This document shows, one piece after another, positions 37,052 to 46,219 of a stretch of 64,000 bases of DNA. Position 1 is the first letter of the stretch; every line of letters begins with the position of its first letter. Under the pieces are notes generated by a model that ran no database searches, had not been told where the DNA came from, and saw only the letters and a list, made by a program, of their open reading frames with translations. Source of the DNA: Tsukamurella sp. M9C (GTDB lineage: Bacteria; Actinomycetota; Actinomycetes; Mycobacteriales; Mycobacteriaceae); assembly GCF_020169415.1 (NCBI RefSeq), contig NZ_JAIULG010000006.1, positions 1 through 64,000 on the forward strand. Direction: 5' to 3'. Made by a program: the position numbers and the translations under genes.

Positions 37052-40000
37052 AGTTCCGGGTGGCGGCGGGGTCGATCACGTCGTCCAGCTCGAAGGTGGT
37101 GGCGGCGTGCAGCGCCCGGCCGCGTTGGTACGCGAGTGCCAGCAGCTGGTCGAAGAGCTCGGCGCGGGCGGCCTCGTCGGGCGCGGCGGCGAGTTCCTTA
37201 CTGAAGCCCAGCCGCACCGCGCCCTCGAGGCCCATCCCGCCGATCTCGCCCGTGGGCCAGGCGACGGTGAACTGCGGGGCGTGGAAGCTGCCGCCGGTCA
37301 TGGCCATCGCGCCGAGGCCGTAGCCCTTGCGCAGCACGATCACGCCGAGCGGCACCGTGAGCCGCGCACCGAGCACGAACAGCCGGGAGAACCGCCGGAC
37401 GGTGGCGTGCTCCTCAGCCTCGGGCCCGACCATGAACCCGGGGGTGTCGCACAGCGAGATCACCGGGAGCCCGTGCGCCTGGGCCAGTTCCAGGAAGTCC
37501 GCGAGCTTGTCCGCCGCCTCGCCGTCGATCGCGCCGCCCAGATGGCGGGTGCTGTTCGCGATGAGCGCGTACGGCTTCCCCTCCACCCGGACCAGCGCGG
37601 TGATGATGCCGACGCCGTAGTCGCGGCGCAGCTCGAGCGTCGAGTCCTCGTCGACGATGGCGGCGATCGCGGCGCGGACGTCGTAGGCGCGCAGCCGGTT
37701 CTCCGGGACCACGTGGCGCGCGGCGCGCGGATCGGGCGCGGTCCAGGCGTCGACGGGCCCGGCGAAGTAGCCCAGGTATCGGCGCGCGCGATCGACCGCG
37801 TCGGCCTCGTCGTCGGCGACGACGTGCACGACGCCGTTGCGGCGCTGCACGTCGATGGGGCCGATGGCCTCGGGCGGGAACTCGCCGAGCCCACCACCCG
37901 AGATCATCGCCGGCCCGCCCATGCCGAGGTTGGCGTCCGGCGTGGCGATCACGACGTCGCAGATGCCCGCGAGCGCCGCGTTCCCGGCGAAGCAGCGGCC
38001 GGAGACGACGGCGATCAGCGGCACCCGCCCGCGCAGCGCGCCGAGCGACCGGAACGTGGGGACGTCGAGGCCCGCCACGATGTCGAGATCGGTGTCGCCG
38101 GGGCGGCCGCCGCCGCCCTCCGCGAACAGCACGATGGGCACGTTCCGGCGGTCCGCGACGTCGATGAGCCGGTCGGTCTTGGCGTGGTTGCGCCAGCCCT
38201 GCGTGCCCGCGAGCACGGTGTAGTCGTACGAGATCACCATCGCCTCGGCACCGCCGATCGTCGCGAGGCCGCCGATGAGCCCATCCGCGGCGCCGGTCGC
38301 GATGAGCTCCTCCTCGGAGCGGCGGGCCCGCTGCGCCGGCAGGAGCAGCGCGCCGTACTCGGTGAAGCTGTCCGCGTCGACGAGGTCCTCGATGTTCTCG
38401 CGCGCGGTGCGCCGGCCGATCCGCCGCCGCTTGGCCACAGCCTCCGGGCGGCCCTCGTCGAGCGTGACGCGGTGCCGCTCGCGCACCTCGTCGAGGTCCG
38501 CGCGGGGCCGGTCGAGATCGAGCGCGTCGGCCGCGTCGTCGGCGGCCGCCGCGCCGTCGGCGGGGGCGTACGTCAGGAGCGGGGTACCCGCGGTCACCGT
38601 CTCCCCCGGCCGCACCAGCACGTCGCCGACGGTGACCGACACGGGCAGCGTCTGCTCGTGCTCCATCTTCATGGCCTCGAGCACGACCAGGGCGGTACCG
38701 GGTTCGGCGGCCGATCCGGCCTCGGCGACGGCGACGACGGTGCCGGTCAGCGTCGCGGTGAGTACGTCCCCGTCGAGCTCGACTGCGGGCGTCGATGCGG
38801 GGGCGGCGGTCTCGGGCACGAGGTCACCGATCCGGCGCGCGAGGTAGCCGGTGTCGACGGGGCCCGAACGGAATTCGGGATCGGCGAGGACGGCGCGCAG
38901 CAGGGCGACGTTGGTACCGGGGCCGTCGATCACGAACTCCCCCAGCGCCGCGTCGGCCTTGGCGTAGGCGCGCGCCGGCGTGGCGGCCCGCACGATCACC
39001 TTGGCGAGCAGGGAGTCGTACCGGGCGGAGGTGGCCAGGCCCGGCCGACCGTAGCCGTCGACGCGCACGCCGGGACCGGTCGGCGGCGTGTAGCCGGCGA
39101 GGACGCCCGCCGAGGGGAGCACGGTGCCGTCGCGCTGCGGCACCTCCAGGTTCACGCGCGCCTGCACGGCGGTGCCGTGGGCGCCGGCGGGCGTTCCGCT
39201 GACGGCGCCGTCGCGGCATCCGATCGCGGGCGGCAGGCCGAGATCGCCGAGCGGTGCGCCCTCGGCGAGGGCGAGCTGTGCGGCCACCAGGTCGACTCCG
39301 GTCACCTCCTCGGTCACGGTGTGCTCCACCTGGATCCGGGGGTTCACCTCGAGGAAGACCGCCCGGCCGTCGCGGACCAGGAACTCGACGGTCGCGAGGC
39401 CGCGGTAGCCGGCGGCGGCGCAGAGCCGGGCGGCGTGGCCGTGCAGCGCGGAGCGCAGGCCGACGTCCAGCGCCGGCGCGGGCGCGACCTCGACGAGCTT
39501 CTGGTTGCGGCGCTGCACGCTGCAGTCGCGGTCGCCGAGCGCGACGGCGGTGGTTCCGTCGCCGATGACCTGGACCTCGATGTGCCGGGCGCCGGTCTGC
39601 AGTTCCTCGGCGAAGACACGGCCGCCGCCGAAGCCGAGCTCGGCCTCGGAGACGCAGGCGCGGTAGGCGGATTCGAGGTCCTCGTCGTACCGGGGGCCGG
39701 GCAGTACGGCGCGCATGCCGCGGCCTCCGCCGCCCGCGACGGCCTTGATCATGACGCCGGCCGCGCGGCCGGCGGCGAAGGCGCGCACCGCCTCGAGGTC
39801 GGCCCCGCCGTCGGTGGCGGCGGGCACCGGGACCCCCGCGGCGACGGCGGCCGAGCGCGCCGCGGCCTTGTCGCCGAAGGTGCGGAGTACGTCGGGGTCG
39901 GGGCCCACGAAGGTCAGGCCGGCGACGGCGCAGGCCGCAGCGAAATCGGCGTTCTCCGCGAGGAAGCCGTAGCCGGGGTGCACCGCGTCGGCGCCGGTGC

Positions 40001-40205
40001 TCGCGGCGGCCGTGACGATCGCGTCGCGGTCCAGGTAGGCAGCGGGGCCGGAGCCCGCGAGTGCGACGGCGTCGTCGGCGGCGGCGACGTGCGGGGTGTC
40101 GGCGTCGTCCGCGGCGTAGACCGCCACGGTCGGGATGCCGAGTTCCCGTGCGGTGCGGATGATCCGCAGCGCGATCTCCCCGCGGTTGGCGATGAGCAGC
40201 TTCAC
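37029..40205 (-). CDS. Single-chain multidomain acyl-CoA carboxylase (LCC-like)
   Basis: A 1058-residue protein carrying a whole biotin carboxylase system. Residues 1-450 are biotin carboxylase (LIANRGEIALRI at the start, KAVAGGGGRGMR ATP-grasp loop, EVNPRIQVEHTVTE). A linker leads to the biotinyl domain with EAMKMEH (K513). From about 560 on lie the two carboxyltransferase halves (SYDYTVLAGTQG; ISLCDTPGFMVGPEAEEHATVR). This domain order matches the single-chain long-chain acyl-CoA carboxylase known from mycobacteria. The GTG start overlaps the stop of the CoA ligase upstream (GTGA), so the ligase probably feeds it acyl-CoA. Confidence 0.9.
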   Translation of the reverse strand: MKLLIANRGEIALRIIRTARELGIPTVAVYAADDADTPHVAAADDAVALAGSGPAAYLDRDAIVTAAASTGADAVHPGYGFLAENADFAAACAVAGLTFVGPDPDVLRTFGDKAAARSAAVAAGVPVPAATDGGADLEAVRAFAAGRAAGVMIKAVAGGGGRGMRAVLPGPRYDEDLESAYRACVSEAELGFGGGRVFAEELQTGARHIEVQVIGDGTTAVALGDRDCSVQRRNQKLVEVAPAPALDVGLRSALHGHAARLCAAAGYRGLATVEFLVRDGRAVFLEVNPRIQVEHTVTEEVTGVDLVAAQLALAEGAPLGDLGLPPAIGCRDGAVSGTPAGAHGTAVQARVNLEVPQRDGTVLPSAGVLAGYTPPTGPGVRVDGYGRPGLATSARYDSLLAKVIVRAATPARAYAKADAALGEFVIDGPGTNVALLRAVLADPEFRSGPVDTGYLARRIGDLVPETAAPASTPAVELDGDVLTATLTGTVVAVAEAGSAAEPGTALVVLEAMKMEHEQTLPVSVTVGDVLVRPGETVTAGTPLLTYAPADGAAAADDAADALDLDRPRADLDEVRERHRVTLDEGRPEAVAKRRRIGRRTARENIEDLVDADSFTEYGALLLPAQRARRSEEELIATGAADGLIGGLATIGGAEAMVISYDYTVLAGTQGWRNHAKTDRLIDVADRRNVPIVLFAEGGGGRPGDTDLDIVAGLDVPTFRSLGALRGRVPLIAVVSGRCFAGNAALAGICDVVIATPDANLGMGGPAMISGGGLGEFPPEAIGPIDVQRRNGVVHVVADDEADAVDRARRYLGYFAGPVDAWTAPDPRAARHVVPENRLRAYDVRAAIAAIVDEDSTLELRRDYGVGIITALVRVEGKPYALIANSTRHLGGAIDGEAADKLADFLELAQAHGLPVISLCDTPGFMVGPEAEEHATVRRFSRLFVLGARLTVPLGVIVLRKGYGLGAMAMTGGSFHAPQFTVAWPTGEIGGMGLEGAVRLGFSKELAAAPDEAARAELFDQLLALAYQRGRALHAATTFELDDVIDPAATRNWIRTLTR

Positions 40206-41992
40206 TTCGACTCCCCCTGGTGGATCGCGGCCGCCACGTTCTCCGCGGCCACCGCAGGACTTCCTTCTGATGCCGCGCCTGCGATCTGCGCCGCCCTCTC
40301 GAACAGCACGCCCTTGCGCACCTTGCCCGTCGCCGTCATCGGCAGCGCGTCGACGACCACGAAATCGGGCACCTTGTAGCCCGCCATGTTCTCCCGCGCC
40401 CACGCGGTGAGCTCGGCGACGTCCACGGGCCCCGCCGAGACGACGAAGGCGAGCGGCACCTGCCCCTTGCGCGCATCGGGCCGCGGGACGACCGAGACCG
40501 AGCCGATCGACGGGTGATCCTTGAGCAGCGCCTCCACTTCCGACGGGAAGACCGACATGCCGTTGACCTTGATCATCTCCTTCGTCCGCGCGAGGTAGTG
40601 CACCGCGCCCCAGTCGTCGATCCTCCCCACGTCGCCGGTGTGCAGCCAGCCGTCGCGGATCGCCTCGGCGGTCGCGTCGGGCCGGCGGTGGTAGGCGGTG
40701 AGGATCGACTCGCTGCGTACCACGATCTCGCCGGTCTCGCCGAGCGGGACGGGCGCACCGTCGGGGTCGACGACGAGGATGTCGGTGCCGGGCACGGGAA
40801 GCCCGCAGAAGACGGGGTCGGCGGTGAGGTCCCGGTCGCCGTCCTGGAAGCCGAGCGTGAACGTGTCAGCGGTGTGCGTCTCGGTCATGCCGTAGGAGGC
40901 CTCGCGTAGGACTCCGCCGGTCAGGGCGCGCCAGCGGGCCCGCAGCTCCGGGGTCAGCTTGAGCACGAAGGAGACGGCCAGCGGGTTGACGACGGTGCGG
41001 AAGGCGGCACCGTCGAACCCGGGCAGGTCCATGAGCTCGACGTAGTTGTCCACCGTCGCAACGGTGTCCGTCACGCCGTACCGGGCGATGAGCGCGGCGG
41101 CGACGGCCGGGTCCCACCGGGTCATGAGCACGATCGTCTGGCCGTTGAGCAGCGGCTTGAGGATGCCGAAATCCTCACCGGCGATCCAGAACACGGGCAG
41201 GAAGTTCAGCCCGACGGGGGCGCTCTCCCCCACCGCGGTGCCGCCCGCCACGGTGGCGGTGGCCGCCGTGTAGGCCATGTGCCGCTGGGTGTGCTCGCAG
41301 CCCTTGGGCAGGCCGGTGGTGCCGCCGGTGTAGTTGAGCGCGGCGAGCGCATCCGGGTCGGAGTCCCGGACCGGCGCGGGCGCTGCGACGACCACACGGT
41401 GCCAGTCGCTGCGCGGGTCCGGCGCGATGTCGAAGGGCGCCGGGGCGTCCGGGAGCGGCGCGGTGTCCGCGAGGAGATCGCCCAGGGCCGTGGCGAAGAC
41501 GGTGCGCACCGGAGTCTGCGCGCGCACCGTCTCCACCAGGTCCAGCAGGTCGGTCTGCGCCAGCAGCACGCCGACACCGGCGTCGTCCAGCTCGTGCTGC
41601 AGCTCGCGGCCCTTGAGCAGCGGGTTGACCGGAACCTGGACGGCGCCCAGCTTGAGGATGCCGAGCATGGCGATCGCGAACTGCGGGCAGTTGCCCAGGT
41701 AGACGCCGACCGCGTCGCCCGCGCGGACCCCCGCGTCGAGGAGCAGGCCCGCGAACCGGTCCGAGAGCTCGTCGTACTCGGCGTAGGTGACCTCGCGGCC
41801 GTAGAAGGCCATCGCGACGGTGTCGGGCCGGTGCCGCGCCCAGTACCGGAGGTGCTCCACCATTGCGGGCGTTTCCGCGGGGTACTCGACGGTGCGCGGC
41901 ACCTGCGCCGGCCAGTTCCGCAGGCGCAGTGCGCGGATCTCGTCGGCGGTGGCGTCGAGTGCGGCGGCGACGGCGGTGTTCCGGTCGGTCAT
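40202..41992 (-). CDS. AMP-dependent acyl-CoA ligase (FadD-like)
   Basis: A 596-residue ANL-superfamily adenylating enzyme that makes acyl-CoA from a carboxylic acid, ATP and CoA. The phosphate loop is YTGGTTGLPKGC, A5 is SYGMTETH, A7 is WLHTGDVGRID, and A10 has MTATGKVRKG with the catalytic Lys. A C-terminal extension of about 40 residues is Ala-rich. The ATG follows AAGGAG. It lies between the TetR gene (26 nt upstream) and the carboxylase (4-nt overlap): a regulator-ligase-carboxylase operon. Confidence 0.9.
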   Translation of the reverse strand: MTDRNTAVAAALDATADEIRALRLRNWPAQVPRTVEYPAETPAMVEHLRYWARHRPDTVAMAFYGREVTYAEYDELSDRFAGLLLDAGVRAGDAVGVYLGNCPQFAIAMLGILKLGAVQVPVNPLLKGRELQHELDDAGVGVLLAQTDLLDLVETVRAQTPVRTVFATALGDLLADTAPLPDAPAPFDIAPDPRSDWHRVVVAAPAPVRDSDPDALAALNYTGGTTGLPKGCEHTQRHMAYTAATATVAGGTAVGESAPVGLNFLPVFWIAGEDFGILKPLLNGQTIVLMTRWDPAVAAALIARYGVTDTVATVDNYVELMDLPGFDGAAFRTVVNPLAVSFVLKLTPELRARWRALTGGVLREASYGMTETHTADTFTLGFQDGDRDLTADPVFCGLPVPGTDILVVDPDGAPVPLGETGEIVVRSESILTAYHRRPDATAEAIRDGWLHTGDVGRIDDWGAVHYLARTKEMIKVNGMSVFPSEVEALLKDHPSIGSVSVVPRPDARKGQVPLAFVVSAGPVDVAELTAWARENMAGYKVPDFVVVDALPMTATGKVRKGVLFERAAQIAGAASEGSPAVAAENVAAAIHQGESK

Positions 41993-42018
41993 GGGGCTCC
42001 TTCGGTGCGTCGGCTCCG

Positions 42019-42639
42019 TCAGAAGCCGATCAGTCGTTCGGCCACGCGGATCTGATCCGCGATGAAGCGCTCGCGCGCGGCGGGGCTGTCGCGCGCCACG
42101 CGCTTCGCGCCGTGGTGGATGGTGTCGTTGAGGATGGTGACCAGCGTCGCGGGCGGCAGGCACAGGTCGACGGTGGAGGGATCGAGGGATTCGAGGTAGG
42201 CGGTGTAGCGCCGGTGCGTGCGCCGGGTGGTGCGGTCCCAGATCGCGGCGACATCCTCCCGGACCGGGGCCATCGCGTCGAACAGGGCGACGAGCCCGCC
42301 GTTCGCGAAGACCGCGTCGGCGTAGGCCCGCATCGTGGCCGCGATGACCTCGCGCGGCACCTCGGTCTCGATGCCGTCGAGCATCTGCGTCGCCTCCAGC
42401 TCCGCGCCGATCCGGTCCACGAGGGCGAGGAGGATCTCGTCCTTCGACCGGAAGTACGCGTAGAAGGTGGGCCGGGAGGTCTGCGCGCGGGCGGCGATGA
42501 GCTCCACCGTGGTGGCCGCATAGCCGAGGTCGTCGAAGCAGTCGGCCGCCGCCCGGAGGAGTTCCTCCCGGCGGGCGCCACCGGCGTCCTTGCGGTTCGC
42601 GCGGGCCCGCTCCTGTGATTCGCTGATCGTCACGCTCAC
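42019..42639 (-). CDS. TetR-family transcriptional regulator
   Basis: A 206-residue TetR repressor. The DNA-binding part is ARREELLRAAADCFDDLGYAATTVELIAARAQTSRPTFYAYFRSKDEIL (residues about 18-66), followed by a ligand domain. It is transcribed with the ligase and carboxylase that follow, so it should control them, most likely sensing an acyl-CoA. GTG 42639 is taken as start, and an extra 10 residues upstream are possible. No obvious palindrome precedes the gene, so its operator is not identified here. Confidence 0.88.
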   Translation of the reverse strand: MSVTISESQERARANRKDAGGARREELLRAAADCFDDLGYAATTVELIAARAQTSRPTFYAYFRSKDEILLALVDRIGAELEATQMLDGIETEVPREVIAATMRAYADAVFANGGLVALFDAMAPVREDVAAIWDRTTRRTHRRYTAYLESLDPSTVDLCLPPATLVTILNDTIHHGAKRVARDSPAARERFIADQIRVAERLIGF

Positions 42640-42685
42640 GAGTCTGCTCGGCTCCGCTCGGACCTTCAAGGACGCCGGTGCCGGC

Positions 42686-44071
42686 TCACACCGACGCGGG
42701 GATCCCGGGCACCGCGTTCGGATCCTCGCGCACCGCCCGGCCGTTCGTCTCCTTGAGGAAGTAGGCGCTGGCGAGGGTCACCAGGCCCATGGCGGCGAGG
42801 TAGACCGAGACGAACGTGGAGGACTGCGTCTCGGCGATGATGGCGGTCATGATCAGCGGGGCGACGCCCGAGACGGCGACCGCTGCCAGCTGGTAGGCCA
42901 GCGAGGCACCCGAGTAGCGGATCCGGGGCTCGAAGAGCTCCGCCATGAACGCGGCGAGCGGGCCGTAGGTGAGCGCCTGCCCGAAGCTGGAGACGAACAT
43001 CGCGACCAGCAGCAGCCCGATGTTCGTGGTCTCCGCGAGCCAGAAGAACGGGAACGCCCAGGCGATGAGCACGGCGCCGCCGACCAGGATCAGCGGGCGG
43101 CGACCGACGCGGTCGGACACCGCACCCGCGGCCATGATCACGAGCGGCATGACGACCGAGGTGGCGAGCACGCACGCCAGGATCGAGTTGCTGCTCATGC
43201 CCAGGCCGCCCGCGGAGGGCTTCTTGCTGCCGTAGCTCACGAAACCGGCGATGGAGACGTAGAACGCGGAGTTGGTGCCGGCCAGCAGCCCGGCGCCGAG
43301 CAGGATCTTTCCCCAGTGCCCCCGGATCGCCTCGGACAGCGGCGCCGCGGCGACCGTCTCCTTGCCCGCGTTCTTGGCCGCGACCTCGCGCTGGAGGGCG
43401 AGGAACTCCGGCGAATCCTCGATCTTCTTGTGGATGTACATGACGACCGGCACCAGGATCGCGCTGGCCCAGAAGGGCACGCGCCAGCCCCAGCTGAGGA
43501 ACGCGGCGTCGTCGAGGACGCCGTTCATCAGGATCATCATCAGGTTGCCCAGCAGCAGGCCGAGCGGAACGCCCATCTGCCCGAAGGTCCCGGCGAATCC
43601 CCGCTTCTTCGGTCCTGCGGACTCGGTGAGCAGGAGCACCACACCGCCCCATTGGCCGCCGCATGCGAGGCCCTGGACGAAGCGCAGGGACACCAACAGG
43701 ATCGGGGCGAGCGAGCCGATCGCGCTCGCGGTGGGCAGGCAGCCGATGAGGAAGGTGGCCGCCCCCATCGCGGTCAGACACCAGATGAGCATCGGCTTGC
43801 GGCCGATCTTGTCGCCGAAGTGCCCGGCCAGGATCCCGCCCAGCGGCCGGGCGATGAAGCCCACCGAGAACGTCGCGAAGGCCATCAGCGTGCCCATCAG
43901 CGGCGAGAGGTCCGGGAAGAAGACCTTGTCGAACACCAGGGCTGCGGCGGTGCCGTAGACGAAGAAGTCGTACCACTCGATCGAACTGCTCACCAGTCCG
44001 GCGGTGAGCAGCTTGCCGTGCGACTTCTTCTTCACCGGCGCGACGGCACCGGGCTCGCTGGTCTGTGTCAT
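42686..44071 (-). CDS. MFS transporter, metabolite:H+ symporter (MHS) type
   Basis: A 461-residue protein with 12 membrane helices. The MHS family start SSSIEWYDFFVYGTAAAL, the loop motif GHFGDKIGRKPML and RFVQGLACGGQWGG identify the ShiA/ProP/KgtP branch. These are proton symporters for organic acids such as shikimate, citrate or dicarboxylates. ATG 44071 has GGGCC upstream. A promoter (TTGACT-17-CATTCT) lies at 44109-44137. Its neighbours are catabolic, so uptake of a carboxylic acid is likely. Confidence 0.9.
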   Translation of the reverse strand: MTQTSEPGAVAPVKKKSHGKLLTAGLVSSSIEWYDFFVYGTAAALVFDKVFFPDLSPLMGTLMAFATFSVGFIARPLGGILAGHFGDKIGRKPMLIWCLTAMGAATFLIGCLPTASAIGSLAPILLVSLRFVQGLACGGQWGGVVLLLTESAGPKKRGFAGTFGQMGVPLGLLLGNLMMILMNGVLDDAAFLSWGWRVPFWASAILVPVVMYIHKKIEDSPEFLALQREVAAKNAGKETVAAAPLSEAIRGHWGKILLGAGLLAGTNSAFYVSIAGFVSYGSKKPSAGGLGMSSNSILACVLATSVVMPLVIMAAGAVSDRVGRRPLILVGGAVLIAWAFPFFWLAETTNIGLLLVAMFVSSFGQALTYGPLAAFMAELFEPRIRYSGASLAYQLAAVAVSGVAPLIMTAIIAETQSSTFVSVYLAAMGLVTLASAYFLKETNGRAVREDPNAVPGIPASV

Positions 44072-44108
44072 GGATGGCCCTTCGTGAGAGTTGTGATCCC
44101 CGACACAG

Positions 44109-44138
44109 AGAATGCTTGACGTTGACGTTCGAGTCAAC
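44109..44138 (-). promoter_or_regulatory. Promoter of the MFS gene with inverted repeat
   Basis: On the minus strand TTGACT (44137-44132), a 17-nt spacer and CATTCT (44114-44109). An inverted repeat GTTGAC-6-GTCAAC (44121-44138) overlaps the -35 and spacer. Confidence 0.6.
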
Positions 44139-44154
44139 CGATTCCGAGAAATTG

Positions 44155-44170
44155 CTAAGCGTTTGCTTAC
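44155..44170. promoter_or_regulatory. Degenerate copy of the CTAAGCG palindrome
   Basis: CTAAGCGTTTGCTTAC matches the operator CTAAGCGCTCGCTTAG (62497-62512, 63926-63941) at 13 of 16 positions. It lies in the divergent region between the MFS and lipase-like genes. Confidence 0.5.
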
Positions 44171-44245
44171 GCAGCTGGGAGACCGTTTCCAGTGCTTCGG
44201 ACCCGTTCGGCACCGGCTCCGGCCCCGATCACGTACAAAGAGCAC

Positions 44246-45178
44246 ATGGCACTCCTCGAACCCGATTTCCCGTCCGCCAACGGCCGCGACACCGTCCACG
44301 CCTGGATCTACACGCCGGTCCGCGAGCCCCGCGCGATCGTGCAGGTGATCCACGGCCTCGGCGAGCACTCGCGCCGGTACCTGCGCCTGATCACGGCGCT
44401 GCTCGACGCCGGCTTCGTGGTGGCCGCCGAGGACCACGCGGGACACGGCGCGACGGCGATGGACTCGGGCGTGTGGGGCGACGCGGGCGAGGACGCGGCG
44501 CACGTCCTCGTCGCCGACGCCGCCGCGCTCCGCGCGAAGGTCCGGGAACTCCACCCGGGCCTGCCCTACGTCGCCTTCGGGCACTCGATGGGCTCGATGA
44601 TCGCCCGCGGGCTCGCCACCGCGCAGCCGGACGGGATCGACGGCCTGGTGCTGTGCGGGATCGCCGCGCAGATCGCCGGGATCGACGGTGTCGTCGACCG
44701 CGCGGCGCTCGCTGCTGAGCCCGATCAGGCCGGGCCCGCGCCCGCGCACTACGTCGGAGAGCTGTTCGACGGCTTCGTCTCCCGGTTCGGCGCGGGCGCG
44801 GGCCCCACCGACTGGGTCGCGCGGGACGCGGACGTCGTGCGGGACCACGCGGTCGACCCGTTCAACAACTTCGGCGCCCCGCTGTCGGCCCGGTTCCTGC
44901 GCGGCTTCATCGAGTTGTACGACGCCGCGAACGGCGACGCCTTCTACGCCGCACTCCGTCCCGAGACCCCCGTGCTGATCCTCGCCGGCGACCAGGATCC
45001 GGTCGCCAACTACGGCGAGGGCGCGTACCACGTGGCCAACGCCCTCGTCGCGTCCGGACACCCCGACGTGCGGACGCGCGTCTACCCCGGTGTGCGGCAC
45101 GAGGTGCACAACGAGCCCGAGACCCGCGACGACGTGACCGCCGAGCTCATCGCCTTCGTCGAGCGCGTGATCGCCTGA
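44246..45178 (+). CDS. Monoacylglycerol-lipase-like alpha/beta-hydrolase
   Basis: A 310-residue serine hydrolase of the Hydrolase_4 / lysophospholipase-monoacylglycerol lipase group. The oxyanion motif is VIHGLGEHSRRY, the nucleophile elbow GHSMGS (S114), the acid LAGDQDPV, and the histidine GVRHEVHN. It should cut acyl esters such as monoglycerides. ATG 44246 is chosen; TACAAA lies 6 nt upstream. The LysR gene starts 1 nt after its stop, so they are co-transcribed. Confidence 0.88.
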   Translation: MALLEPDFPSANGRDTVHAWIYTPVREPRAIVQVIHGLGEHSRRYLRLITALLDAGFVVAAEDHAGHGATAMDSGVWGDAGEDAAHVLVADAAALRAKVRELHPGLPYVAFGHSMGSMIARGLATAQPDGIDGLVLCGIAAQIAGIDGVVDRAALAAEPDQAGPAPAHYVGELFDGFVSRFGAGAGPTDWVARDADVVRDHAVDPFNNFGAPLSARFLRGFIELYDAANGDAFYAALRPETPVLILAGDQDPVANYGEGAYHVANALVASGHPDVRTRVYPGVRHEVHNEPETRDDVTAELIAFVERVIA

Positions 45179-45179
45179 C

Positions 45180-46109
45180 GTGACTTCCGGTGATCTCCAG
45201 CGGGTCGACCTGAACCTGCTCGTCGCGTTCGACGTCCTCATGGCCGAACGGAGCGTCACCCGCGCCGCGACTCGGATGCACCTCGGGCAACCCGCGATGA
45301 GCGCCTCGCTGGCGCGCCTACGACGACTCTTCGACGATCCGCTGCTCGTCCGCGAGGGCCGGACGCTGGTGCCGACGCCCGTCGCGGAGTCGCTCATCGC
45401 GCCCGTCCGGCAGTCCCTCGAGCTCATGGCGGGAGCGCTCCGCCAGAGCAGCGTCTTCGACCCGTCGACCGAGGAGCGGACCTTCACCATCCTCGCCACC
45501 GACTACTTCCTCGTAGTACTGCTGCGTCCGTTGCTCGCCGGCCTCCGGCGCGAGGCGCCGGGCGTGCGGATCCACGTGCGCCAGATCGGCGAGGACTACG
45601 CCGACGTGCTCCGGCGGGGCCTCTTCGACCTGTGCATCGTTCCCCGCGAGTCGCAGCGTTCCGACGTCCCGATGCACAGCGAGGACCTGTTCGGCGACCG
45701 TTTGGTCTGCGCTGTGGATTCCGAGAATCCCGAGGTGGGAGAACGGTTCTCCATGGAGCACTTCCGATCCCTGCCGTACGTCGCCTTCGCCGGCGGCGAG
45801 ACCCTGCAATCGACGGCACAGGGTCGGCTGCGATCGCTGGGGATCGACCGGCCCGTGGACGTCTCGGCCCACGGCTTCGTCGCCGCGCTGCTCATGCTGC
45901 GTGACACTCCCCTGTTCACGCTCGTCCACGAGCGCCTCGGACGGAGCCTCGCCGAGCCCGCCCGCCTCAAGCTGCTCGATCCCCCCGTGGATTTCGACCC
46001 GATCACCGCGGCGATGTACTGGCTGCCCCGACAGGACGACAGCCCCGCACACCAGTGGCTGCGCCTCCGGCTCCGCGAAGCCGCAGCCGCCTTGAACACA
46101 TCATTCTGA
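45180..46109 (+). CDS. LysR-family transcriptional regulator
   Basis: A 309-residue LysR regulator. The N-terminal winged helix contains DLNLLVAFDVLMAERSVTRAATRMHLGQPAMSASLARLR. The effector domain (about 90-300) follows the NodD/NahR-type layout (TILATDYFLVVLLRPLLAGL). It probably activates the fumarylacetoacetase-family operon starting 110 nt downstream when an aromatic or organic-acid inducer is bound. Unusually it is in the same direction as its presumed target and is translated from a GTG right after the hydrolase stop. Confidence 0.9.
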   Translation: MTSGDLQRVDLNLLVAFDVLMAERSVTRAATRMHLGQPAMSASLARLRRLFDDPLLVREGRTLVPTPVAESLIAPVRQSLELMAGALRQSSVFDPSTEERTFTILATDYFLVVLLRPLLAGLRREAPGVRIHVRQIGEDYADVLRRGLFDLCIVPRESQRSDVPMHSEDLFGDRLVCAVDSENPEVGERFSMEHFRSLPYVAFAGGETLQSTAQGRLRSLGIDRPVDVSAHGFVAALLMLRDTPLFTLVHERLGRSLAEPARLKLLDPPVDFDPITAAMYWLPRQDDSPAHQWLRLRLREAAAALNTSF

Positions 46110-46139
46110 TCGATACTTGACATCGATATTCATCGGTAA
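46109..46139 (+). promoter_or_regulatory. Repeated ATCGAT sites before the FAH operon
   Basis: ATCGAT at 46109-46114 and 46122-46127 and ATCG at 46132 surround a TTGACA (46117-46122). The spacing of about 10-13 nt suggests a protein-binding array on one DNA face, plausibly for the LysR regulator. A matching -10 box is not clear. Confidence 0.4.
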
Positions 46140-46219
46140 CCCCTGTGCCTCCGGCGGCGCTAGCGTCGAGGGAGATCGACCGCGAATCCGTCGAAATCCA
46201 CCGGAAAACAGGAGCTCTC

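Noticed and set aside
42686-45499. 937-codon minus frame suggesting a giant MFS fusion
   Set aside because: The part above 44071 is a shadow of the divergent lipase-like gene. A promoter and clear MHS N-terminus place the start at 44071.
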